Shown here: positions 1 to 7,630 of the stretch, piece after piece | How the letters are laid out: each line of letters opens with the position of its first letter | How positions within the stretch are numbered: the stretch's first letter is position 1 | NCBI RefSeq assembly: GCF_003693445.1 | Contig: NZ_RFAR01000033.1 | Coordinates: 1 to 41,451 of the forward strand | Length of the DNA stretch: 41,451 bases | Direction: 5' to 3' | Source: Aquitalea palustris | Lineage (GTDB): Bacteria > Pseudomonadota > Gammaproteobacteria > Burkholderiales > Chromobacteriaceae | Position numbers and translations under genes: made by a program | The notes under the pieces: generated by a model | The model's database searches: none | What the model was told of the DNA's origin: nothing | What the model saw: only the letters and a program-made list of their open reading frames with translations

Positions 1-40
1 ATTTACAGTCCGGACCCGTTGACCGCTGGGGTAACCCCCC
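1..40 (-). tRNA. tRNA-Tyr (GTA), 5' part only, cut by window edge
   Basis: Read on the minus strand, the first 40 bases give a tRNA 5' half: acceptor arm GGGGGGT, a D arm with CCC paired to GGG around AGCGGTCAAC, an anticodon stem starting CCGGA, and the loop CTGTAAA with the tyrosine anticodon GTA. The 3' half lies outside the window. The exact first base is uncertain by one because of the run of G. A stable-RNA-like promoter lies immediately upstream. Confidence 0.85.
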
Positions 41-53
41 CTGAGAGACCCGA

Positions 54-82
54 ATAGTATAGATACCCTCTTCCTTCGTCAA
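54..82 (-). promoter_or_regulatory. Putative sigma-70 promoter of tRNA-Tyr
   Basis: On the minus strand a TTGACG box (77-82) is followed by overlapping -10 candidates TATACT (56-61, 15-bp spacer) and TACTAT (54-59, 17-bp spacer). The start point would fall about 7 bases before the mature tRNA, behind a GC-rich discriminator, as is common for stable RNA genes. Confidence 0.55.
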
Positions 83-118
83 CACCTGTGCTGCATTTTT
101 TTTCATTATTTTTGCCAG

Positions 119-149
119 AAAAAGAACAAAGCCCCGCAAATTGCGGGGC
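119..149 (-). terminator. Rho-independent terminator after the ferredoxin gene
   Basis: The arms GCCCCGC and GCGGGGC (131-149, minus strand) form a tight GC hairpin, followed on the minus strand by the T-rich tract TTTGTTCTTTTT. It separates the ferredoxin gene from tRNA-Tyr. Confidence 0.8.
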
Positions 150-180
150 CCTGTCTTTTGCATCAAGCACTTAGCTTCAC

Positions 181-450
<270 letters not shown>

Positions 451-531
451 TCACAGTATTGATTCTGTCATCCGTGCAGCGTGGTCGCAAGTTCGCCCCG
501 TTATATCTTTATGCGGCGACCCGCCTACGTA

Positions 532-1092
532 TTACAGCGATTCTTCAGCAATCGGCCGGACCAGTGCGTAATGCACCATGCCGGCCTTGTCCTGCTTCAC
601 GATCTGCCAGCCTGGCAAACTTTCTGGCCAGTGTCTGGCTTCGAAATACAATACGCCGTCAGTCGCCAGCAGCGGCTGCAGCAAGGGCAATACCTGCTGC
701 AGCAGGCCTGAGTCATAGGGCGGATCGGCGAAGATGATGTCAAATTGTTCGCGACAGCTTTTCAGGTACAGCAACGCATCCATCGGGACGACTTCGATGG
801 CTGCCGCCGCCAGCAACTGGCGATTGGCCTTGAGCGATTCCGCCACCTTGCGCGTCTTTTCCACCATGACCACACGTGTCGCTGCGCGCGAGGCCGCTTC
901 GAAACCGAGCGCACCGCTGCCGGCAAACAGGTCGAGGCAGCGCTTGCCGTGCAACTCCTGGCCCAGCCAGTTGAATACGGTCTCCCGCACTCTATCGGGT
1001 GTTGGGCGCAAACCTTCCGCATCGGGGAAGGGCAGCAAACGACGACGGTACTGACCGCCGATGATTCGGACTTTGTTTCGCTGTTGATTCAT
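532..1092 (-). CDS. rsmD: 16S rRNA (guanine(966)-N2)-methyltransferase RsmD
   Basis: RsmD methylates G966 of 16S rRNA in the assembled 30S particle, using S-adenosylmethionine. The 186-residue protein has the family's N-terminal signature RPTPDRVRE (29-37), the SAM-binding loop DLFAGSGALGFEA (54-66) and the catalytic DPPY (123-126). Length is normal for the family. No strong ribosome binding site is visible before the ATG. Upstream lies a 730-bp gap and then the divergent ftsY. Confidence 0.93.
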   Translation of the reverse strand: MNQQRNKVRIIGGQYRRRLLPFPDAEGLRPTPDRVRETVFNWLGQELHGKRCLDLFAGSGALGFEAASRAATRVVMVEKTRKVAESLKANRQLLAAAAIEVVPMDALLYLKSCREQFDIIFADPPYDSGLLQQVLPLLQPLLATDGVLYFEARHWPESLPGWQIVKQDKAGMVHYALVRPIAEESL

Positions 1093-1822
1093 GACGCTTG
1101 GGCTAAAAACTCAAGGGCGAGAGTTTACCCTTTTCCCGCCCGGCCTGCTGCATCTGGCGCAGATTGGCGCTCAAAGGTGTAGCACCAGTCGTCACAGTGT
1201 CTATAGGGTGAACAGGCTGAGCCGTCAAAGCGGCCGCGCTGCGGCCCACCGCACGGCGCTGAAATTTCGCGACAGCGCCGCGCTTGCTCTACCTCGGCCA
1301 AACGATACTCGCGACCATGATCTGCGCCACTCGGGCAGCACCACACTATTCCCTATATATATCGTGCCCGCACCCACACACATCTTTTGCAATACCGCTC
1401 AAGCACACGCAGCCAAATCGCCCTGCCATGTCAGAACTGCCTGGAGTTGCATGCCACGTCAGGGCAGTTTCAATCCTGGCCGCCAAGCAGACTGAAATCA
1501 GGGCGGTTGCGAGCTGCCAATCTGGCAGCTCGCTGCTTGATGCGCCAGCCATTATCTCGTCAAGCCTGACAGATCGCTGGCGGCCTCCCATCCCACAAAT
1601 CTTCTTGCTGGATATGCTGCGTACAGACTCGGCGAGTAAGCTGCGAATGATGATTCGATATTGAATCCACCCACGCAGATCCCCCCTCTGCTCAACAACT
1701 CCAACACAATTGACCATGGCTAATTTGCCTGTCCCTGGCTTTCATCACCAACGTTTCTGCCCTGTTGCTGATTTAAGGATACAATTTAGCCATTTATCGC
1801 CTATCGTTGACTACGCAGACGC
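1093..1822. other. Gene-free interval between rsmD and ftsY
   Basis: No convincing gene was found on either strand. Short open frames of up to 134 codons exist but resemble no family I know and lack ribosome binding sites. The stretch contains an alternating TATATATAT run near 1352-1361, two related 10-mers (GCCATGTCAG near 1427 and GCCACGTCAG near 1453), and a perfect 10-bp inverted repeat at 1509-1533. It could be a decayed gene. The promoter of ftsY should lie at its right end (TACAAT near 1779 is a possible -10). Confidence 0.5.
1509..1533. repeat. Perfect 10-bp inverted repeat
   Basis: GCGAGCTGCC and GGCAGCTCGC are exact reverse complements around the 5-base loop AATCT. No T tract follows on either strand, so it is not a standard terminator. 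It may be an operator or the stem of a small RNA. Confidence 0.6.
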
Positions 1823-2941
1823 ATGTTCAGTTTCTTCAAGAAAAAACCAAAGCCGGTTGAAACCCCGGCCGCAGAACCCTTAGCCAGCCAGCCGGCAGAC
1901 ATCCCGGCGGCAGCTCCCGCCACCTCGCAAGCCACTCCGCTTGCCACACCGGTCATCCCCGAGGCGCCTCTCGCTGCGCCGGAGATCCCGACTCCGCCAC
2001 CTATCAGTGCCACAGCAGAACAGCCTGCTCGCAAGCAAAGCTGGACCGAACGTCTCAAGGCTGGCCTGTCCAAAACCCGTGACAAACTGGGCAAGTCGCT
2101 GGCCGGTCTGTTTGGTGGTGGCAAGATTGACGAGGAGTTGTACGAAGAGCTGGAAACCGTACTGCTCACCGCAGACATGGGCATGGATGCCACGGTGCAC
2201 CTGCTGCAAGACGTGCGCGAACGGGTCAGCCTGAAGGGCCTGAAAGACGGCAGTGAGCTGAAGGGCGCACTCAAGGATTCGCTCAATGATCTGATCCATC
2301 CGCTGGAGAAACCACTGGATGTCAGCGGCAAGAAGCCCTTTGTCATCATGATGGCCGGGGTGAATGGTGCCGGGAAAACCACCTCGATCGGCAAGCTGGC
2401 CAAATACTATCAACAGCAAGGCAAGAGCGTGCTGCTGGCTGCTGGCGATACTTTCCGCGCCGCAGCGCGCGAACAGCTGATGGCTTGGGGCGAGCGCAAC
2501 AATGTCACCGTGATTGCCCAGCAGGGTGGCGATGCCGCCGCCGTCTGTTTTGACGCCATTCAGGCAGCTACCGCCCGTGGCATTGACATCGTCCTGGCGG
2601 ATACTGCGGGTCGCCTGCCGACCCAGCTGCATCTGATGGAAGAAATCAAGAAGGTCAAACGTGTCATTCAGAAGGCGCTGCCGGAGGCACCGCATGAAAT
2701 CATTCTGGTGCTGGATGCCAACATCGGCCAGAACGCCATCAGCCAGGTCAAGGTATTCGACGATGCCCTGGGCCTGACCGGGCTGATTCTGACCAAGCTG
2801 GATGGCACGGCCAAGGGCGGCGTGATTGCCGCCATTGCCAAGCAGCGGCCGATTCCGCTACGGTTTATCGGTGTGGGCGAAAGCATCGACGATTTGCGCC
2901 CGTTCAACAGCAAGGATTATGTCGACGCCTTGTTCGACTGA
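1823..2941 (+). CDS. ftsY: Signal recognition particle receptor FtsY
   Basis: SRP receptor GTPase, which docks the SRP-ribosome complex at the inner membrane. The protein has 372 residues: a basic N terminus, a Pro/Ala-rich acidic linker (about 11-70), then the N and G domains. G-domain motifs are GVNGAGKT (179-186), DTFRAAA (209-215), DTAGR (260-264) and TKLD (324-327). The A region is short compared with E. coli. It is followed after about 110 bases by ftsE and ftsX, the usual order. Confidence 0.97.
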   Translation: MFSFFKKKPKPVETPAAEPLASQPADIPAAAPATSQATPLATPVIPEAPLAAPEIPTPPPISATAEQPARKQSWTERLKAGLSKTRDKLGKSLAGLFGGGKIDEELYEELETVLLTADMGMDATVHLLQDVRERVSLKGLKDGSELKGALKDSLNDLIHPLEKPLDVSGKKPFVIMMAGVNGAGKTTSIGKLAKYYQQQGKSVLLAAGDTFRAAAREQLMAWGERNNVTVIAQQGGDAAAVCFDAIQAATARGIDIVLADTAGRLPTQLHLMEEIKKVKRVIQKALPEAPHEIILVLDANIGQNAISQVKVFDDALGLTGLILTKLDGTAKGGVIAAIAKQRPIPLRFIGVGESIDDLRPFNSKDYVDALFD

Positions 2942-3053
2942 TCGACATACTTTATAGAGACCTGCGCCGGCGACTGCCTGCCGGCGACGCCTCACCCGGC
3001 AGGCCCTGGCAAATCCACCGGCCTGCAGCTCAGGATCAAGGGGAATGCAGCGC

Positions 3054-3707
3054 ATGATTCAGTTCGACCAGGTCACCAAGCGTTATCCCGGTGGCAACGA
3101 AGCCCTGAAGAATCTTTCCTTTACCATCGATACCGGTGAAATGGCCTTTCTGGCCGGTCATTCCGGTGCCGGCAAATCAACCTTGCTCAAGCTGGTGGCT
3201 GGCATCGAGCGCGCCAGCAGCGGTAGCGTCATCGTAAGTGGCCAGAATCTGTCCAAGCTGCGCAGCAGTCAGATTCCCTACGTGCGCCAGCATATCGGCA
3301 TGGTATTCCAGGACCACAAGCTACTGTTCGACCGCTCGGTCTTCGACAATGTGATGCTGCCACTGGACATCATCGGCTTTGACCGCCGTGATGCCGCCCG
3401 CCGCGTCCGTGCCGCGCTGGACAAGGTCGGCCTGCTGTCCAAGGAAAAATCCATGCCGATCCGTCTGTCTGGTGGCGAACAACAACGCTTGTGTATCGCC
3501 CGTGCCGTGGTGCATCGTCCCAGCTTGCTACTGGCTGATGAACCATCAGCCAACCTCGACCGGGCCTACGCGCTGGATATCATGGAACTATTCAAATCTT
3601 TCCATCAGGTTGGGGTGACCGTGGTGATTTCCGCCCATGACGAAACCCTGATGGAAGACTATGGCCGTCGCATCATCCGGTTGAAGGAAGGACAATTCGC
3701 CGCATGA
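3054..3707 (+). CDS. ftsE: Cell division ATP-binding protein FtsE
   Basis: ATPase of the FtsEX complex, which activates peptidoglycan hydrolases at the division site. It carries a Walker A motif GHSGAGKST, an ABC signature LSGGEQQR, a Walker B LLADEPSANLD and an H-loop histidine in ISAHDE. The usual family form of the last motif is ATHD, and the histidine is kept. An ATG nine bases further upstream (3045) is in frame, but AAGGGGA at 3038-3044 is correctly spaced only for 3054, which also gives the standard N terminus MIQFDQ. The protein is 217 residues. Its stop overlaps the ftsX start (ATGA). Confidence 0.95.
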   Translation: MIQFDQVTKRYPGGNEALKNLSFTIDTGEMAFLAGHSGAGKSTLLKLVAGIERASSGSVIVSGQNLSKLRSSQIPYVRQHIGMVFQDHKLLFDRSVFDNVMLPLDIIGFDRRDAARRVRAALDKVGLLSKEKSMPIRLSGGEQQRLCIARAVVHRPSLLLADEPSANLDRAYALDIMELFKSFHQVGVTVVISAHDETLMEDYGRRIIRLKEGQFAA

Positions 3708-4612
3708 AACACTTTCTCTACCTGAACTGGCAAAGCGCCAGACAGGCACTGGTCAAAATCCTGCGCCAACCTTTCGGCAGCCTGCTCACCCTGTTGATGC
3801 TGTCCATCGCGCTGGCTCTGCCCTTATCGCTTTATCTGACAGTGAGCAGCATTCAGGAATGGGCTGGCAGACTCACCGCCACGCCACAGATCACCCTGTT
3901 CATGGAACAATCGGCCGAGGAAGCCGATCTTGCCGCCGTCTCCAGTACCCTGACCAAGCATCCGCGCATCCAGAGTTACAGCTTCGTCGGCAAGAAGCAG
4001 GCACTGTCCGATCTGGAAAAGCGCAACGGCCTGCCTGGGCTGAGTGACGGCCTGACTGACAACCCACTGCCAGACGCCTTTGTGGTCACCCCCAAGACAC
4101 TGGAACCTCACGAACTGGAAATGCTGCAAAAAGAACTATCCGGCCTGCCCATGGTGGAAACCGCCCAGTTCGATGCCCGCTGGGCCAAGCGCCTGTACGG
4201 CATGGTAGAAATGGGCAAGCAGCTGACCTGGTTTCTCGGCGCAGCACTGGGCATTGCCCTGGTACTGGTCACCCACAATGCGGTACGGATGCAGATTCTG
4301 GCCCGTCGTGATGAAATCGAAGTGGCCAAGCTGATTGGCGCGCCGGACAGCTTTATCCGTCGCCCCTTCATGTACCACGCCATGTGGCAGGGCTTGCTTG
4401 CCGGCCTCGCCGCATGGGGACTGACCAGCTGGCTGGTGATCACTGCCAACCCCGCCATCCACGAATTTGCCCAACTTTATAATGAAGCGGTCCAGCTACG
4501 CGGCCTCAGCCCTGTCGAACTGCTTGTCGTACTGGCTATTTCCGCACTGCTGGCGATGCTGGGCGCCCGCCTGGCTTCCGACCATCACCTGCGGCAGATT
4601 CAACCTCGTTAA
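3704..4612 (+). CDS. ftsX: Cell division protein FtsX
   Basis: Membrane partner of FtsE in the divisome. The 302 residues fit the family layout: a short cytoplasmic N terminus, a first membrane segment at about 24-46, a periplasmic loop of about 125 residues, then three membrane segments near 172-194, 222-245 and 270-290. The gene is translationally coupled to ftsE by a 4-base overlap. Confidence 0.94.
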   Translation: MKHFLYLNWQSARQALVKILRQPFGSLLTLLMLSIALALPLSLYLTVSSIQEWAGRLTATPQITLFMEQSAEEADLAAVSSTLTKHPRIQSYSFVGKKQALSDLEKRNGLPGLSDGLTDNPLPDAFVVTPKTLEPHELEMLQKELSGLPMVETAQFDARWAKRLYGMVEMGKQLTWFLGAALGIALVLVTHNAVRMQILARRDEIEVAKLIGAPDSFIRRPFMYHAMWQGLLAGLAAWGLTSWLVITANPAIHEFAQLYNEAVQLRGLSPVELLVVLAISALLAMLGARLASDHHLRQIQPR

Positions 4613-4633
4613 CAATCATTCCCTTTCACTTCT

Positions 4634-4664
4634 GGCTGAATGTCGCTTATGGTGACATTCAGCC
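4634..4664 (+). other. 11-bp perfect stem-loop after ftsX
   Basis: GGCTGAATGTC and GACATTCAGCC pair exactly around a 9-base loop, 20 bases past the ftsX stop. There is no T tract, so this may be an RNA 3' end stabiliser or a weak terminator between ftsX and rpoH. Confidence 0.5.
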
Positions 4665-4742
4665 GATGTCGACCAGCAGAATTTTCCCAGCGATTTTCCA
4701 CTGAAAAAGCTATCAGCTCGATAGGAAAAATCATTGACGCTG

Positions 4743-4770
4743 GAACCTTTGCTTGCTAGCACTCTCAATA
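4743..4770 (+). promoter_or_regulatory. Candidate sigma-E-like promoter of rpoH
   Basis: GAACCT (4743-4748), 16 bases and TCAATA (4765-4770) resemble the extracytoplasmic sigma-E pattern (GAACTT, N16, TCTGA/TCAAA). E. coli rpoH also has a sigma-E promoter. The match is imperfect. A TTGACG box at 4734 has no good -10 partner at normal spacing. Confidence 0.35.
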
Positions 4771-4782
4771 TACGAGTGCTAA
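4756..4782 (+). promoter_or_regulatory. CIRCE element (HrcA operator) upstream of rpoH
   Basis: CTAGCACTC (4756-4764), a 9-base spacer and GAGTGCTAA (4774-4782) match the CIRCE consensus TTAGCACTC-N9-GAGTGCTAA at 17 of 18 arm positions. CIRCE is the binding site of the heat-shock repressor HrcA. It lies 31 bases before the rpoH start codon and would cover the likely promoter core, so repression of rpoH by HrcA is expected. Confidence 0.9.
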
Positions 4783-4813
4783 CATAGCACTACCCAAGGA
4801 GGTAGTTACACTG

Positions 4814-5677
4814 ATGACCACAACATTTGCCTTGCCCGTTCCGTCGTCCAGCGGCAGCCTGGAGCAATACATCCAGGCGGTGAACAGTGTTCCCATGCTG
4901 ACCCCCGAACAGGAAACCGAGCTGGCCACCCGCTTCCAGCAAGACAATGATCTGGAAGCCGCTCGCCAGATGGTGCTGTCACACCTGCGCGTTGTCGTAT
5001 CGATTTCGCGAGGCTATGCCGGCTACGGCCTGCAACAGGCCGACCTGATCCAGGAAGGCAATATCGGCCTGATGAAAGCGGTAAAGCGCTTCGAGCCGGG
5101 CCGTGGCGTACGCCTGTTTTCCTTTGCTGTGCACTGGATCAAGGCTGAGATTCACGAATTCATCCTGCGCAACTGGCGCCTGGTGCGCATTGCCACCACC
5201 AAGCCGCAGCGCAAGCTGTTTTTCAATCTGCGCAGCATGAAGAGCAGTTTTTCTGCGCTGAGTGAAAACGAAGCACGACAAATCGCCGAAGACCTTGGCG
5301 TAAAGCCGGAGGAAGTGCGCGAAATGGAAACCCGCATGAGCGGGCAGGACATCGCGCTGATGGCCGACGATGGCGATGATGAAGGTTTTGCCCCCATCGA
5401 CTGGCTGGCCGACGCCCATCACGAACCGACCCGTGCGCTGGAACGCAAAGCCTTCGATCATCTGCAAACCGAAGGCATCGAATACGCACTGGCATCGCTG
5501 GACGCACGCAGCCGCCGTATTGTTGAAGCCCGCTGGCTGGCCGATGATGGCGGCGCCACCTTGCATGAGCTGGCTGCCGAGTTCGGCGTTTCTGCCGAAC
5601 GCATCCGTCAGATCGAAGCCAAAGCTCTCGGCAAAATGAAAACTGCGCTGAGTGAAGGTGTCGTTATCGACAACTGA
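4814..5677 (+). CDS. rpoH: RNA polymerase heat-shock sigma factor RpoH (sigma-32)
   Basis: Sigma-32 directs transcription of heat-shock genes. The 287 residues include region 2 (QEGNIGLMKAVKRFEP, 80-95), the diagnostic RpoH box QRKLFFNLR (132-140) and a C-terminal helix-turn-helix (about 250-277). The ATG follows AAGGAGG (4796-4802). The gene follows ftsEX, as in many proteobacteria, and ends at a strong terminator. The CIRCE operator upstream ties it to HrcA. Confidence 0.97.
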   Translation: MTTTFALPVPSSSGSLEQYIQAVNSVPMLTPEQETELATRFQQDNDLEAARQMVLSHLRVVVSISRGYAGYGLQQADLIQEGNIGLMKAVKRFEPGRGVRLFSFAVHWIKAEIHEFILRNWRLVRIATTKPQRKLFFNLRSMKSSFSALSENEARQIAEDLGVKPEEVREMETRMSGQDIALMADDGDDEGFAPIDWLADAHHEPTRALERKAFDHLQTEGIEYALASLDARSRRIVEARWLADDGGATLHELAAEFGVSAERIRQIEAKALGKMKTALSEGVVIDN

Positions 5678-5696
5678 TTATTCAGTGACTGCCATG

Positions 5697-5730
5697 AAAA
5701 AAGCCCGCGCCATTCAGCGCGGGCTTTTTA
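5697..5730. terminator. Bidirectional terminator between rpoH and pglL
   Basis: AAGCCCGCGC and GCGCGGGCTT pair around CATTCA, with A-rich sequence on the left and TTTTT on the right, so it can end transcription of rpoH (plus) and of the converging glycosyltransferase gene (minus). Confidence 0.88.
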
Positions 5731-5747
5731 TTCATATACACGACTAC

Positions 5748-7535
5748 TCAATCCCCTTCACCGCCGCGATATTTGACTGACAAGCGGTCGAACACCTGCT
5801 GAGCAATCTCGCGCAGCGGCTGCCACGCCGGGACGTCTTCATCGATACCGTCCAGATAATCCTTGGCATAAGTCGGGAAGGAGGCCAGCGCCGTACTCAC
5901 CGTCTCCTTGGCCTCCGCCTCACGTCCGGCCAGCGCCAGCATTTGTGCCTTCTTCATCATCACATCAGGATAAGGACGGAATGCCGTCAGGCGCTCTTCC
6001 CATTGCAACTTGCGCGCCAGATTGTCCTTGTCGGCCACCAGATAATCATCCAGCGTACTCAGTGCATGGTAGGCAAACAGCGGGTGCTGCTCCATGATCT
6101 CGGCCAGCCGCTGCTGCCGCTTGGCATCCCGTGCCGGATTATCAGTCTGGGTATACAGCCCCACCAGCTCGTTATAGGTGGACCAGGTCACCACCGACAT
6201 ATAACCAATAAACAACATGCCCAGCATCCAGCCCGCCCGCAGCAACCAACCGGCACGGCCGGTACGAGCAGGCGACATCGAGGCAAACACCACCAGCATC
6301 GCCAGGAAATACAGATACCACAGCGGATACTCCAGCATGCTGTGAATCAGCGTCACCGCCATGCAGCCCAAGGCCAGCATGCCCTCGGCCTCCGCCTGCT
6401 CGCTGAAGAAAGGCCAGATCACCCAGGCAAAGCCCCCCACCACCAGCAAGGTAATCGGCAAGCCCATTTCAACCAGCAATTGCAGAATCAGATTATGGCA
6501 ATTGGTAAACAAGCCGCTGTTGAAGCCGGCAGAGGCAAATTGCGGCAAAGGCTGCAAGCGCACACTTTCTGCGGCATATTGCGACCAGCCCACCCCCCAC
6601 AGCGGGTGGGACTTGAAACTCATCCAAGCCTTGCCCATTTCAGCCAGCCGGCGCGAGCCCATATCATCACCATTGGCTGCCAGCCGCTCCACTCCGGAAG
6701 CGTTATTTACTGCCGCGTGGGTCAGCACAGACAGCAAATGATTCACCAGCGGTAAGGCAAACTGCGCCGCAAACACCACCACACAAGACAGCAGCATTGC
6801 CCACATCAAACGGCGCGAGACCGCAGACTGCATGCGCCAGTGCCACAAGCCGCCCAGCAAGGTCAGGGCCAGCAGATACAGCAAGGTAGTACGCGATGCG
6901 GCATAGGCCAGCATCAACCCCAGCCACAGCACCAGCAAGGCCAGCCAACCGCGCGCCATGCGCTCCACCGCAAACAGATACACCCCGCTGACCACCGACC
7001 ACATCAGGTAATGCGCGTACTGATTACGTTGGCCGATATGGCCAAAGATATTGGTAGTCGGGTGGGCGCTGTCGTAAAACAGTCCCAGGCTATTGGCCAG
7101 ACCGGTCAGTTGCGCCAGGCCGATAAGCGACTGAACCAGCCCGCCGACAATGATGGCGCGTGCTAGCCACACCGCAAATTCGCGACTGCCAAACGTCTGC
7201 TGCAGGCTATAAGACAAGCCCGCCAGCAAGGCCACCGCCAACCAGGCTAGCGCCGTGGCGTAGCTCATGCCGGGAAAGAGCGCATGCACCAACTGTGGCT
7301 GCAGTGCCCACACGATGGCTAGCAACAGACACCACCAACTGGCACGTGGCACCCGCTCGAACAGCATGCCGCTGGGCAGCAGATAAACAGCAGCGGCCAG
7401 CATCAGCCACACCACATTCATTTCGCCAAACCACTGCGGCAATGGCACGAAATGAATGCGGGAAGCAAAAGGCATGATGGCAATCAGGCAAAACGCCAGC
7501 AAGGCCAGGCGGCGGGAAAAGGTTGGAAAAGACAT
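5748..7535 (-). CDS. PglL-type O-oligosaccharyltransferase (first copy)
   Basis: An inner-membrane enzyme that moves lipid-linked glycan onto Ser/Thr of exported proteins such as pilins. It is 595 residues from the ATG at 7535. An in-frame TTG at 7559 is also possible, and neither has a clear ribosome binding site. The N-terminal half is a series of membrane helices with the family motif NIFGHIGQRNQYAHYL. The Wzy_C periplasmic loop carries FTNCHNLILQLL, whose histidine (about 347) sits where PglL enzymes have an essential one. HSMLEYPLWYLYF and a soluble C-terminal domain follow. Codon use is GC-rich like the chromosome, unlike the second copy just upstream. O-antigen ligase is a less likely alternative. 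Confidence 0.85.
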   Translation of the reverse strand: MSFPTFSRRLALLAFCLIAIMPFASRIHFVPLPQWFGEMNVVWLMLAAAVYLLPSGMLFERVPRASWWCLLLAIVWALQPQLVHALFPGMSYATALAWLAVALLAGLSYSLQQTFGSREFAVWLARAIIVGGLVQSLIGLAQLTGLANSLGLFYDSAHPTTNIFGHIGQRNQYAHYLMWSVVSGVYLFAVERMARGWLALLVLWLGLMLAYAASRTTLLYLLALTLLGGLWHWRMQSAVSRRLMWAMLLSCVVVFAAQFALPLVNHLLSVLTHAAVNNASGVERLAANGDDMGSRRLAEMGKAWMSFKSHPLWGVGWSQYAAESVRLQPLPQFASAGFNSGLFTNCHNLILQLLVEMGLPITLLVVGGFAWVIWPFFSEQAEAEGMLALGCMAVTLIHSMLEYPLWYLYFLAMLVVFASMSPARTGRAGWLLRAGWMLGMLFIGYMSVVTWSTYNELVGLYTQTDNPARDAKRQQRLAEIMEQHPLFAYHALSTLDDYLVADKDNLARKLQWEERLTAFRPYPDVMMKKAQMLALAGREAEAKETVSTALASFPTYAKDYLDGIDEDVPAWQPLREIAQQVFDRLSVKYRGGEGD

Positions 7536-7630
7536 GATGGAGTCTGGGACGGAAAGCAAAGGATGGAGGATACCGCATGTAGGCCAGTGACGACACCGCC
7601 AGCCAGCAGACTGACGGTGTCTTTAACAAC

